Assembly (NCBI RefSeq): GCF_023284045.1
Contig: NZ_JAKIKQ010000003.1
Location: 372,001 to 436,000, forward strand
Reading direction: 5' to 3'
DNA from: Shewanella kaireitica
Lineage (GTDB): Bacteria > Pseudomonadota > Gammaproteobacteria > Enterobacterales > Shewanellaceae
DNA length: 64,000 nucleotides
The first letter of the stretch is position 1; the number at the start of each line of letters is the position of its first letter. Below the pieces are notes generated by a model. It saw only the letters and a program-made list of their open reading frames with translations. It was not told the origin of the DNA and searched no databases. Position numbers and translations under genes: made by a program. Below are positions 41,123 through 49,848 of the stretch, one piece after another.

Positions 41123-41753
41123 TGTTTTGGCCTCGATAAAACATCAGCTCTCCAGCCACGTTACCTATCGCTAATTGTTCAAGTTTTTCAAAGCCATGGC
41201 TTGCAAATAACTTATTATGGGCAGGCTCACTGACAAATACACCAACGCCATCGAGATGCGGTTGTTCATCACACCAACTTAGTACTGTTTTAACAAGCTG
41301 GCTGCCGTACCCTTTACCCTGTTCGTTAGTTGAAACAGCAATAAATTGGATAATTCCACAGTTAGCATTCGGTAAGCTTTCTACTATCTGATGCTCTTTT
41401 TTGATCCAAGCTTGAGTTGATTGCCAGCCAGCACTAATCAGCATTTTTAAACGCCAATGCCAGTAACGCGCTTCTCCAAGCGGAACTTGCTGAGTCGCAA
41501 TGCAGGCGACTCCAATAAGTCGCTCATCTGAAAATATACCTATCAATCCCTGCTCTTGTTGCCACAACTCATTTAACTCCTCACGAATTGCACCGCGCAA
41601 CTTTTGCTCATACTGAGCAGTATCATTACGATATAGAGCGTCCATAAAGAAAGGGTCATCATGATATGCGTTATAAAGAATTGAAGCGGCGACTCTTAAA
41701 TCTTCAGCTGTTAGATATACTGCTCGGCACTCTTCCGTGGCTTGATTTTCCAT
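41115..41753 (-). CDS. GNAT-family N-acetyltransferase
   Basis: 212 aa with a GNAT fold; acetyl-CoA-binding motif A reads NEQGKGYGSQLVKTVLSWC (Q/R-x-x-G-x-G). Preceded by GIIQFIAVS and followed by the C-terminal strand GVFVSEPAHNKLFASHGFEK. Substrate unknown. Co-transcribed with the Mpo1-like gene. Confidence 0.87.
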   Translation of the reverse strand: MENQATEECRAVYLTAEDLRVAASILYNAYHDDPFFMDALYRNDTAQYEQKLRGAIREELNELWQQEQGLIGIFSDERLIGVACIATQQVPLGEARYWHWRLKMLISAGWQSTQAWIKKEHQIVESLPNANCGIIQFIAVSTNEQGKGYGSQLVKTVLSWCDEQPHLDGVGVFVSEPAHNKLFASHGFEKLEQLAIGNVAGELMFYRGQNNE

Positions 41754-42082
41754 TATTATTTTCCTTGAACGAGATCACACAATACCAATGTATCAAGCTT
41801 TACAAAAAGTGCAATTATTAATCAAAGCAAACAATAGCGGCCGCTATTTAACGATTATGCTTTAGCTTTTCATGGTAAACCAGAGACTAACACCCGTTGA
41901 GTTATCGAACTTGTTTTCAACTATAATTCAATGGTTTGCGGCAAGATTTGAGTTATAATGCATAGCTCGCTAACTGAAAAGCTCGTAACGCAGCGATAGA
42001 AGGCATTGAACCCGTTTGAAAAAGCAGATGTAAGAGGTTTGAGCCATACTATAGCCAAACACTTTTCAACGGAGATAACGGC
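41754..42082. other. divergent intergenic region
   Basis: Spacer between the GNAT and DUF2789 genes. It holds a perfect 16-bp palindrome AATAGCGGCCGCTATT (41833-41848) and a consensus -10 hexamer TATAAT at 41954-41959 on the plus strand, a candidate for the DUF2789 promoter although no good -35 is spaced for it. Confidence 0.4.
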
Positions 42083-42313
42083 ATGGATACCACCCAGGGA
42101 GATCTTGAACATCTATTTCAGCAATTAGGTTTGCAAAGTGATAGTAATTCCATTGAGGGATTTGTTAAAACGCACCAATTACCAGAGGGGCTCCTTATTC
42201 AGCAAGCTGACTTTTGGAGCGAATCGCAACGACATTTTTTAGCAGAAGCATTGGCTGAAGATGCCCAGTGGTCTGATGTTATTGACCATCTGGACACCTT
42301 ATTAAGAAAGTAA
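42083..42313 (+). CDS. DUF2789 family protein
   Basis: 76-aa acidic helical protein; the pattern LEHLFQQLGL, FVKTHQLPEG and FWSESQRHFLAEALAEDAQW matches DUF2789, a short family of marine gammaproteobacteria of unknown function. GGAGA lies upstream of the ATG. Confidence 0.85.
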   Translation: MDTTQGDLEHLFQQLGLQSDSNSIEGFVKTHQLPEGLLIQQADFWSESQRHFLAEALAEDAQWSDVIDHLDTLLRK

Positions 42314-42330
42314 CTTGGCGGGAGTAACGC

Positions 42331-42702
42331 TTATATTTTGCTGTAAGCCATCTCGCCCCAACCCACTAAGATATTATTGCTAATGACAACAGGAGTACAT
42401 TCGTCTTTAGTGGTTTTACCGTCTCCTTTTAAACGTTGAGTTCGGTAAAATAGTACATGTACTTCTTTATCTTGCTGTATATAAGCTTCATTAAAATCGG
42501 CTGTCCCCATAAGCGTCGTCACTTGGTCTTTAGACATACCTAATGAAATCTTAGCTAGATTGCCGCGATTAATTTCTTGTGTTTTTTGCCAAGAACCATT
42601 GTTGTCCCAATCTGATTCACCATCGCCAACATTGATCACGCAGCCAGTTAGCCCTATGCTTGCAATCCCAAAAAACGCTAAACTTAGTAGATTTTTTTTC
42701 AC
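42331..42702 (-). CDS. DUF3192 family lipoprotein
   Basis: 123 aa. Lipoprotein signal peptide with lipobox LTGC (lipidated Cys at residue 21). The mature part begins with a short acidic linker and has a small SmpA/OmlA-like domain: NLAKISLGMSKDQVTTLMG, then VLFYRTQR. Probably anchored in the outer membrane facing the periplasm. Function unknown. Confidence 0.85.
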   Translation of the reverse strand: MKKNLLSLAFFGIASIGLTGCVINVGDGESDWDNNGSWQKTQEINRGNLAKISLGMSKDQVTTLMGTADFNEAYIQQDKEVHVLFYRTQRLKGDGKTTKDECTPVVISNNILVGWGEMAYSKI

Positions 42703-42852
42703 TTTAACTTCCTGTATTTATTTTGATTTTATAAACTTCAATAAAGCAAACAGTGTGCCAACAGTTAAGTGATTGTTTTAATGTGGTTTAAATAATCCAT
42801 GTTAGCCGTTTTAACTAAATAGACTATTACAGAGTAAGGAATTTAACCAACG

Positions 42853-43203
42853 ATGAGCCCACTAGACCAAGTACTCTGCGCCGCAAAACAGCTTAGCGAT
42901 GAAGGTAAAAACCCTACTCTAGCGTTAATAAAAACCAAACTAGGGATCAGCGTGGCGATGCCAACCCTGATCCAAGGTCTACAACAGTACAAATCGATGA
43001 GTGATACTGACAAAGCCAGTATCAAAACAACAGCGCAAGTCAATGCTGCCGCACAAGAAGAGCTGCAACAACAGTCTGCTGACGAACAACATAGAGTTGC
43101 CAAATTGGAGCAAGAGCTTGTGCTACTTAAAAAAGAGCTAAAAGCAGTAATGCAAAGATTGACCATACTTGAATCGGCAGCCAATAAAACCAGTGAGAAA
43201 TAG
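42853..43203 (+). CDS. putative DNA-binding protein, KfrA-like N-terminal domain
   Basis: 116 aa. The N-terminal ~50 residues (VLCAAKQLSDEGKNPTLALI then LGISVAMPTLIQGLQ) resemble the helical KfrA-type DNA-binding domain; the rest is a Gln/Glu-rich coiled coil (LEQELVLLKKELKAVMQRLT). Five bp upstream of the DUF2310 gene, so co-transcribed. Family assignment is tentative. Confidence 0.7.
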   Translation: MSPLDQVLCAAKQLSDEGKNPTLALIKTKLGISVAMPTLIQGLQQYKSMSDTDKASIKTTAQVNAAAQEELQQQSADEQHRVAKLEQELVLLKKELKAVMQRLTILESAANKTSEK

Positions 43204-43208
43204 AGATA

Positions 43209-43982
43209 ATGCACGTCGTTGAATTAAGGTTTGAGTGTTTTGACAACACCACCATCACAGCTGCTGAAAAAGCGATTAATGGGCTATTAGAGGCTTACCG
43301 TGCAAATGGTCAAATACTTGGCCGAGAATTTGCTGTAGCCTTTAATGATGGTGAATTTAAAGCTCGCTTATTAACCCCAGAAAAAAGCAGTCTTGCAAAG
43401 CGTTTTAACAGCCCATGGGTTGAAAAGGCACTATCCGAACTGACTGACGCTAAACTACTTGCCCCACGAGAAAAATATATTGGCCAGGATATTAACTCAG
43501 AGGTTTCAAGCCAAGAAACGCCAACCTGGCAACTACTCTATACCAGCTATGTGCATATGTGTTCACCACTGAGAAATGGCGATACGCTGCAGCCTATACC
43601 ACTTTATCAAATACCAGCTACTGCCAATGGCGATCATAAACGCATGATCCGTTGGCAGACCGAATGGCAAGCATGTGATGAACTACAGATGGCGGCTGCG
43701 ACAAAAGCAGAATTCGCAGCACTGGAAGAGTTAACAAGCCATCAGAGCGATCTGTTTAGACGAGGCTGGGATCTGCGCGGCAGAGTTGAATATCTGACCA
43801 AGATCCCTACATACTATTATCTCTATCGTGTTGGCGGTGAAAGTCTCGCCAATGAGAAAAAACGCTGTTGCCCAAAATGTGGCAGTAACGAATGGCTGCT
43901 TGATGAGCCATTACTGGATATGTTCCATTTTCGCTGCGACACATGCCGTATCGTATCGAATATCTCTTGGGATCATTTGTAA
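43209..43982 (+). CDS. DUF2310 zinc-ribbon-containing protein
   Basis: 257 aa. The C-terminal zinc ribbon carries CPKCG and CDTCR (four Cys ligands); the preceding conserved RGWDLRGRVEYLTKIPTYYY identifies the DUF2310 family. Soluble. No enzymatic motif; nucleic-acid or protein binding is plausible from the ribbon only. Confidence 0.86.
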   Translation: MHVVELRFECFDNTTITAAEKAINGLLEAYRANGQILGREFAVAFNDGEFKARLLTPEKSSLAKRFNSPWVEKALSELTDAKLLAPREKYIGQDINSEVSSQETPTWQLLYTSYVHMCSPLRNGDTLQPIPLYQIPATANGDHKRMIRWQTEWQACDELQMAAATKAEFAALEELTSHQSDLFRRGWDLRGRVEYLTKIPTYYYLYRVGGESLANEKKRCCPKCGSNEWLLDEPLLDMFHFRCDTCRIVSNISWDHL

Positions 43983-43997
43983 TAAAATTCAATAAGA

Positions 43998-44030
43998 AAG
44001 CCTGAATAAACACGTTATTCAGGCTTTTTA
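43998..44030. terminator. bidirectional terminator between DUF2310 gene and syd
   Basis: AAGCCTGAATA-aacacgt-TATTCAGGCTT stem with TTTTA on the plus side and TTCTT on the minus side. Confidence 0.87.
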
Positions 44031-44044
44031 TTGAAGCAAGGGGC

Positions 44045-44692
44045 TTACTTACCCAGTAAATTTCGCCACATTATCTTCATTCGTTGCCAGATCCCTGGAT
44101 GATCATAGGCTGGTATCACTTCCTCCACCAGCTTAACAGGTGGGGTGACACGGGGGCTAATCTCACTGATAAAGCTATTTAAAGAGTCCGCTAACTTAAC
44201 ACTTTGGGCTTGCCCAGCGATTTCAATCCATACACTGCCATCAGCATTGTTTACCGTGATCATCTTGTCTTCATCATCGAACACACCGATAAACCAAGTA
44301 GGCTCCTGTTTAAGCTTCTTTTTCATCATCAGGTGGCCAATCATATTTTGCTGTAGATGCTCAAAATCGCTTTGACTCCAAGCTTGCAACAGCTCTCCTG
44401 TACCCCACTGTGAGTCAAACATTAGTGACGCGGCAAAATGAGAGCCATAAAAGGCATTAATATCGTCATGTAAAGACAGCTCTAGCGCATGCTCAATATT
44501 ATCAAATCGTCCCGTATCAACTCGAACAACGCTCTTCCACTGCAGCGCCTCTTCTGTTTCAACGTCAACATCACCGACAATACACTCTGACGCTTGTTGC
44601 TGCGCATAGTAACGAGGGTGCTCACCTAATGTATCGAGGTAAGCTTGTTGATAGTCGTTTAAAAAAATATCCAGAGCAGGTAAAGAAGACAC
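44045..44692 (-). CDS. syd: SecY-interacting protein Syd
   Basis: 215 aa cytosolic protein that binds SecY and monitors SecYEG assembly. Conserved stretches include [34 protein letters not shown] and [20 protein letters not shown]. Divergent from queF with a short shared promoter region, the arrangement known from E. coli syd-queF. Confidence 0.92.
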   Translation of the reverse strand: MSSLPALDIFLNDYQQAYLDTLGEHPRYYAQQQASECIVGDVDVETEEALQWKSVVRVDTGRFDNIEHALELSLHDDINAFYGSHFAASLMFDSQWGTGELLQAWSQSDFEHLQQNMIGHLMMKKKLKQEPTWFIGVFDDEDKMITVNNADGSVWIEIAGQAQSVKLADSLNSFISEISPRVTPPVKLVEEVIPAYDHPGIWQRMKIMWRNLLGK

Positions 44693-44713
44693 TTAAGCCA
44701 TTCCAAAATCAGT

Positions 44714-44719
44714 TATAAT
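44714..44719 (+). promoter_or_regulatory. candidate -10 element of queF
   Basis: TATAAT in the 58-bp syd-queF gap; the -35 position (about 44691-44696, CTTAAG-like) is poor. Transcription would start near 44726, favouring the ATG at 44751. Confidence 0.45.
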
Positions 44720-44750
44720 AAGGGTCTATTTTGACATGGAAACCGTATTG

Positions 44751-45608
44751 ATGACAAAACATCATGATCCCTATAGTGACGCAGCCGAACTTTCAGAACT
44801 CACACTAGGAAAGTCGACTGGCTATCAAGAGCAGTATGATGCTTCTTTACTACAGGGTGTACCGCGTAAATTAAACCGCGATGCAATCGGCCTTACTGAT
44901 GAATTACCCTTTCATGGCTATGATATTTGGACTGGCTATGAACTTTCTTGGTTAAATGCCAAAGGCAAGCCAATGGTCGCTATTGCAGAATTCAGTTTGG
45001 ATTACCAAAGTGCTAACTTAATTGAATCAAAGTCATTTAAATTGTATTTGAACAGCTTCAACCAAACTAGATTTGATGATGTACAAGCGGTGCAAACGAC
45101 CTTAAGAAATGACCTATGCGAATGCGCGCAGGGCGACGTTAGTGTTAAAGTCATCGAACCTAAGCAATTTAGCCATCAACGTATTGTCGAGTTACCAGGA
45201 ACTTGTATTGATGCTCTCGATATAGAAGTCGATGATTATAGTTTTAATCCTGACTATTTAGTCGACAGTGTTGATGACAAAGTGATGGTCGCAGAGACAT
45301 TAACCTCTAACCTGCTTAAGTCAAACTGTTTAATCACCTCTCAACCCGACTGGGGCACGGTAATGATCCGTTATCAAGGACCAAAAATTGACCGTGAGAA
45401 ACTGCTACGCTACTTGATCTCATTTAGGCAGCACAATGAGTTTCATGAGCAGTGCGTCGAGCGCATTTTTGTTGATCTAAAACGTTTCTGTCAATGTGCA
45501 AAGCTAACGGTTTACGCACGATATACTCGCCGAGGCGGCTTAGATATCAACCCCTATCGCAGTGACTTTGAAACTCCTGCCGACAACCATCGCCTAGCCA
45601 GACAGTAA
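44751..45608 (+). CDS. queF: NADPH-dependent 7-cyano-7-deazaguanine reductase
   Basis: Reduces preQ0 to preQ1 in queuosine synthesis; long (YqcD-type) QueF with two T-fold halves. The nucleophilic Cys lies in [16 protein letters not shown] and the specificity Glu and [10 protein letters not shown] segment follow. I choose the ATG at 44751 ([10 protein letters not shown]..., 285 aa), which matches the family start; an in-frame ATG at 44736 would add five residues but sits only ~10 nt from the likely transcription start. Confidence 0.95.
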   Translation: MTKHHDPYSDAAELSELTLGKSTGYQEQYDASLLQGVPRKLNRDAIGLTDELPFHGYDIWTGYELSWLNAKGKPMVAIAEFSLDYQSANLIESKSFKLYLNSFNQTRFDDVQAVQTTLRNDLCECAQGDVSVKVIEPKQFSHQRIVELPGTCIDALDIEVDDYSFNPDYLVDSVDDKVMVAETLTSNLLKSNCLITSQPDWGTVMIRYQGPKIDREKLLRYLISFRQHNEFHEQCVERIFVDLKRFCQCAKLTVYARYTRRGGLDINPYRSDFETPADNHRLARQ

Positions 45609-45620
45609 GCGGTCTGAGGC

Positions 45621-45653
45621 AAAAAACCGGGCTTAATCAAGAGCTCGGTTTTA
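45621..45653. terminator. bidirectional terminator between queF and LysR gene
   Basis: AAAACCGGGCT...AGCTCGGTTTT, 11-bp stem with one wobble, flanked by A and T tracts; serves the convergent genes. Confidence 0.82.
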
Positions 45654-46574
45654 TAGCGCTAATGTTTGGACGAGTTCATTGATCTGCTCTCTTAACCAAG
45701 CATTAGCCTTGTTTTGCTGCAGTTTTTTACTCCAAATCAAATGATATTCTATCGCCCTTGTTTCAAAAGGTAGCGGATATTGCACCAAATCAAATAGCTG
45801 CGCATATTCTTTAAGGTAACGAGAAGATGCCACTGAGATGGCATCGGTTTTAGATGTCGTCGCCAACATACTTAATAACGAAGATTGCTCACTATAGGTT
45901 TTACGTTGCGGTAAAACCGTTTCACTATACAGCTCGGTGATAGCAAGATTTGAACGGCGCATCTTAAACACTACGTGCTTTTCTGAGAAATATGCATCTG
46001 AGCTCAATTGCCCTTGTATTCTCGGGTGATCTTTTCTCGCCACACATACCAATTTATCACACATTAACAAACTAGCATTTAACGACGACGGTATTTGGCT
46101 CATAACATCTATCGCGAGATCCACTCGTTCAAATTGCAGATCTGACTGAAGTAACTCCTCGTTCGACGGCGGCTCCTTAAAAACAATATCGACAGCAAGC
46201 CCAGCGGTTAATTTATCAATTGGCGATTGTAATAACTGCATAATGACTTCATTGGCATACACCTGAAACTGTCGTGAATGCAGTTTAGGATCAAATTGAT
46301 CCATCGCAGTGACCACATCATCAATAGCATTAAAGTGACTATCCAGCTGATGATACAAGTTATGCCCAGCAGAAGTCGCCTCCACTCCGCGGCCTACCCG
46401 AATAAAGAGTTCATCGCCTAGCTGTTTTTTTAAACGGTTTATCGCGTTACTCACCGAAGATTGCGTTAAGTCGAGTTGTTCGGCTGCTCGGCTAAATGAA
46501 CCACAGCGATACACAGCAAGAAATACCGGAAATAGGTTCAGATCAAATTGGTTAGTTTGCGGCATTGGGATCAA
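45651..46574 (-). CDS. LysR-family transcriptional regulator
   Basis: 307 aa. N-terminal winged helix-turn-helix FLAVYRCGSFSRAAEQLDLT then QSSVSNAINRLKKQLGDELF, followed by a periplasmic-binding-protein-like effector domain. Divergent from the alkylsulfatase gene (142-bp gap), so it is probably the regulator of that gene. Inducer unknown. Confidence 0.92.
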   Translation of the reverse strand: MIPMPQTNQFDLNLFPVFLAVYRCGSFSRAAEQLDLTQSSVSNAINRLKKQLGDELFIRVGRGVEATSAGHNLYHQLDSHFNAIDDVVTAMDQFDPKLHSRQFQVYANEVIMQLLQSPIDKLTAGLAVDIVFKEPPSNEELLQSDLQFERVDLAIDVMSQIPSSLNASLLMCDKLVCVARKDHPRIQGQLSSDAYFSEKHVVFKMRRSNLAITELYSETVLPQRKTYSEQSSLLSMLATTSKTDAISVASSRYLKEYAQLFDLVQYPLPFETRAIEYHLIWSKKLQQNKANAWLREQINELVQTLAL

Positions 46575-46715
46575 TATTATTTACAGCATGAATATTAAAT
46601 TACAATCTAGCGATAATTACTAAATAACACAAGCACTCTACACTAGCCTCAATTCAATTTGTATTGACTCGGTTCTAGCTCAAATCATGTTTAGAACCCT
46701 TTTTGAGGAAACACC

Positions 46716-48713
46716 ATGAAACTCTCAGCCCTTACTCTTGCCATAATAAGCACTGTCACACTCGGTTTTTCATCAACGACTATCGCAGCCCAGCATGAAC
46801 ACGACCACATTACCGTTCATTATGAAGGCAAGGCTGCGACCCAGCATACTGCGCAGCATAACCAAGCTATTGCTGAAACTCTCAACTTTACTGACACCAA
46901 GGCTTTTGAACAGTCATCAAAGAACCTTATTGCAAAGTTTGATAAAGCAACTGCCGATATACTGAGAGCTGAATTTGCTTTTATTAGTGAGCAAACACCT
47001 GACTCTGTTAACCCATCACTTTATCGCCAAGCGCAGCTCAATATGGTACCAAATGGCTTATACAAGGTGTCTGACGGGATCTATCAAGTACGTGGCACAG
47101 ACTTATCTAATTTAACCTTAATAAAAGGTAAAACGGGTTGGATCGCCTACGATGTATTGCTCACAAAGGAAGCCTCTAAAGCATCACTTAGCTTTGCACT
47201 TAAAAACCTCCCTGAAGGCAGCGATCTCCCTGTTGTGGCGATGATCTACTCTCATAGCCACGCCGATCATTTTGGTGGTGCCCGTGGTATTCAGGAGATG
47301 TTCCCCAATGTCGAAGTTTACGGTTCACACAACATCACTAAAGAGATCGTTGATGAAAACGTACTTGCAGGTAATGCAATGAGCCGCCGTGCAGCGTATC
47401 AATATGGTGCAACTTTAGGTAAACACGACCACGGAATTGTTGATGCCGCGCTCGGTAAAGGTTTATCAAAAGGTGAGATCACTTATGTGGCTCCAGATTA
47501 CACCTTAAACGGTAAAGGAAAATGGGAAACCATTGAAATAGATGGTCTAGAGATGGTGTTTATGGATGCCTCTGGGACTGAAGCAGAGTCCGAAATGATC
47601 ACCTATATTCCGTCTAAAAAGGCGCTTTGGACGGGTGAGCTGACTTATCAAGGGATGCACAATATCTACACCCTACGTGGCGCAAAAGTACGTGACGCGT
47701 TAAAGTGGTCAAAGGATATCAACGAGATGATCAGTGCTTTTGGCGGCGATGCCGAAGTACTGTTTGCCTCTCATTCGGCGCCAGTTTGGGGTAATAAAGA
47801 TATTAACCAGTTTTTGCGTCTGCAACGTGACAACTATGGTTTGGTTCACAACCAAACCCTAAGGTTGGCTAATAGTGGCGTCGGGATCCAAGACATTGGT
47901 GATGCAATTCAAGACACCATTCCAGAGACGGTGTACAAGGCTTGGCATACCAATGGCTATCACGGCACTTATAGTCATAATGCCAAGGCAGTTTATAACA
48001 AATACTTGGGCTATTTCGACATGAACCCAGCTAACTTAAATCCACTACCGACAAAGCTAGAATCAGCTAAATTTGTCGAGTACATGGGTGGTGCCGATGC
48101 AGCCGTAAAACGCGCAATGGATGACTTTGCTCAAGGTGAATATCGCTTTGTCGCTACAGCGCTAAACAAAGTCGTAATGGCAGATCCGAGTAACGATACC
48201 GCGCGGCAACTATTGGCGGATACCTATGAGCAATTAGGCTATCAATCAGAAGGTGCAGGCTGGAGAAATATCTACCTAACTGGCGCACAAGAATTACGCG
48301 TTGGTATTCAAAAAGGCGCGCCTAAAACCGCTTCGGCGGATGTGATTAGTGAAATGGATATGCCAACCTTGTTCGACTTCTTGGCCGTCAAAATCGATAG
48401 TCAGCAAGCCGCTAAGCACGGCTTAGTTAAAATGAACATCATCACGCCAGATACCAAACAAGTGCTCTACATTGAGCTCAGTAACGGCAACCTGAGCAAC
48501 AATCTGGTTGACAGTGAGCAAACTGCAGACGCTAACCTTATTATTAACAAGGCTGACGTTACTCAAATTTTACTGGGTAAGACCACGCTAAAAGCTTTGC
48601 TCGCATCAGGTAAGGCTAAAATCACTGGCGACAAAACAGCCTTTAGCAAAATAGCAGGCAGTATGGTGGAGTTTGACCCGGCATTTGAAATCGTGCCAAC
48701 ACCAAAATCATAA
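46716..48713 (+). CDS. secreted alkyl sulfatase, metallo-beta-lactamase fold (SdsA/BDS1-like)
   Basis: Predicted to hydrolyse primary alkyl sulfates such as dodecyl sulfate to the alcohol and sulfate. Signal peptide of ~25 residues (cleavage after IAA). The binuclear zinc motif SHSHADHFGG gives His180, His182, Asp184, His185. The middle includes the dimerisation region (NGYHGTYSHNAKAVYNKYLG), and the C-terminus is an SCP2-like domain that binds the alkyl chain. 665 aa, typical. GAGGA precedes the ATG. Divergent from a LysR regulator. Confidence 0.93.
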   Translation: MKLSALTLAIISTVTLGFSSTTIAAQHEHDHITVHYEGKAATQHTAQHNQAIAETLNFTDTKAFEQSSKNLIAKFDKATADILRAEFAFISEQTPDSVNPSLYRQAQLNMVPNGLYKVSDGIYQVRGTDLSNLTLIKGKTGWIAYDVLLTKEASKASLSFALKNLPEGSDLPVVAMIYSHSHADHFGGARGIQEMFPNVEVYGSHNITKEIVDENVLAGNAMSRRAAYQYGATLGKHDHGIVDAALGKGLSKGEITYVAPDYTLNGKGKWETIEIDGLEMVFMDASGTEAESEMITYIPSKKALWTGELTYQGMHNIYTLRGAKVRDALKWSKDINEMISAFGGDAEVLFASHSAPVWGNKDINQFLRLQRDNYGLVHNQTLRLANSGVGIQDIGDAIQDTIPETVYKAWHTNGYHGTYSHNAKAVYNKYLGYFDMNPANLNPLPTKLESAKFVEYMGGADAAVKRAMDDFAQGEYRFVATALNKVVMADPSNDTARQLLADTYEQLGYQSEGAGWRNIYLTGAQELRVGIQKGAPKTASADVISEMDMPTLFDFLAVKIDSQQAAKHGLVKMNIITPDTKQVLYIELSNGNLSNNLVDSEQTADANLIINKADVTQILLGKTTLKALLASGKAKITGDKTAFSKIAGSMVEFDPAFEIVPTPKS

Positions 48714-48738
48714 ACGCTTAGCCATAAGCTAGCACGAA

Positions 48739-48766
48739 TAAAGGGACGCTCTATGCGTCCCTTTTC
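48739..48766 (+). terminator. intrinsic terminator after alkylsulfatase gene
   Basis: AAGGGACGC-tctat-GCGTCCCTT stem followed by TTCTATT; the A-rich left flank allows it to act for pfaE on the other strand too. Confidence 0.85.
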
Positions 48767-48781
48767 TATTGTCTTTTATTA

Positions 48782-49720
48782 CTAATATGCTAAAACCAAT
48801 GTGTTAATACTGACGACTTGCGCTTGATAATCAATAGAAGCTGCGGCCATAGCCTGTCCATCCATGCTCACCGCAAAACGGTACTCGCGATTCAAATGAC
48901 CTAAAGCGCAGTGCCAATTATCAGCTGCACTCACTGACATAAGGTTAGAATGTTTGACTCCCGTTGGTTTATCTGTAAGCGCCTTATTATCAGTCTCTAA
49001 ACCTTGCTCTGCAAAAAGCTGCAAACCAACTTGTTGTTTAAACAGCATCTGCTCAGTAAAGCCAGCTCGGTGTAGCTCTGGCGGCATATTTTCGCTCGAC
49101 TGCAATACTAAAGTGCTTTGCTTTATCGACGAGAGATCAAACCCAAATGATTTTAACGACAAAGCTAAACCCAAGCCCTTAGCTTTAATATAAGACTCTT
49201 TCAGCGCCCACAGATCAAAAAATCGGTCACGCTGTTGCTCGCAGGGCAGCGCAAGCAGAGCCGCCGTTTCTGGCTCAGAAAAGTAATGATTTAGTATGGA
49301 ATGAATATTGGTACCACTGCGGCAACGCTCAATATCAACACCCAACTCCAACGGCAGCATTTCCCGCGGCTGCTGAACAATAGCCAGCAATAACCAATCG
49401 CCACTATGGCTTAAATTAAAAGTGATGCCACTGTGTGCAAACTGAGCAGCAGTTAAACGCGGTTTGCCTTTTTCACCATATTCAAACTGCCACTCATTAG
49501 GTTTAAGTTTGCCATGCTGCGATAATATAGCCCGCAGATAGCCGCGCACCATTAAACCTTGCACTTGAGCCGATTGTTGAATATAACGATCCACTTTATC
49601 AATCTCATCTTGTGGTAACCACGAACGAATAATTATCGCAGCGTTATCGTCGAGAAACGATGGCAATAGCGGGCAGAAATAAAGTTTGATACTCGATGAT
49701 GAAGGGGTTGGCGATGACAA
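48782..49720 (-). CDS. pfaE: 4'-phosphopantetheinyl transferase of the PUFA synthase
   Basis: Transfers 4'-phosphopantetheine from CoA to the ACP serines of PfaA. Sfp-type motifs are intact: GVDIERC for Mg2+ and CoA, and FDLWALKESYIKAKGLG. 312 aa. The start codon is TTG at 49720 (next in-frame Met is ~57 residues in, past conserved sequence), agreeing with the TTG start known for this gene in Shewanella EPA clusters. It lies 3.4 kb from pfaA on the other strand, separated by an EF-G paralogue. Confidence 0.93.
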   Translation of the reverse strand: MSSPTPSSSSIKLYFCPLLPSFLDDNAAIIIRSWLPQDEIDKVDRYIQQSAQVQGLMVRGYLRAILSQHGKLKPNEWQFEYGEKGKPRLTAAQFAHSGITFNLSHSGDWLLLAIVQQPREMLPLELGVDIERCRSGTNIHSILNHYFSEPETAALLALPCEQQRDRFFDLWALKESYIKAKGLGLALSLKSFGFDLSSIKQSTLVLQSSENMPPELHRAGFTEQMLFKQQVGLQLFAEQGLETDNKALTDKPTGVKHSNLMSVSAADNWHCALGHLNREYRFAVSMDGQAMAAASIDYQAQVVSINTLVLAY

Positions 49721-49781
49721 GGCGAACTCGAAACAGTGGCTTATTCACTTATTGTGGCCTCTTTTCCCCCAAAACAACAGA

Positions 49782-49812
49782 GGGGCAAGCTCAAATAATC
49801 TAAGCTCGCCCC
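49782..49812 (-). terminator. hairpin after EF-G-like gene
   Basis: GGGGCAAGCT...AGCTCGCCCC, 10-bp stem with one wobble, just past the stop of the EF-G-like gene. The minus-strand tail TCTGTTGTTTT is a weak U tract. Confidence 0.6.
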
Positions 49813-49848
49813 GCTAACGCCAATATATACCGATTCATTTTCCCTCTG

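Noticed and set aside
41833..41848. AATAGCGGCCGCTATT perfect palindrome as an operator
   Set aside because: Single occurrence, no positional relation to a promoter that I could establish; kept only as a note in the intergenic entry.
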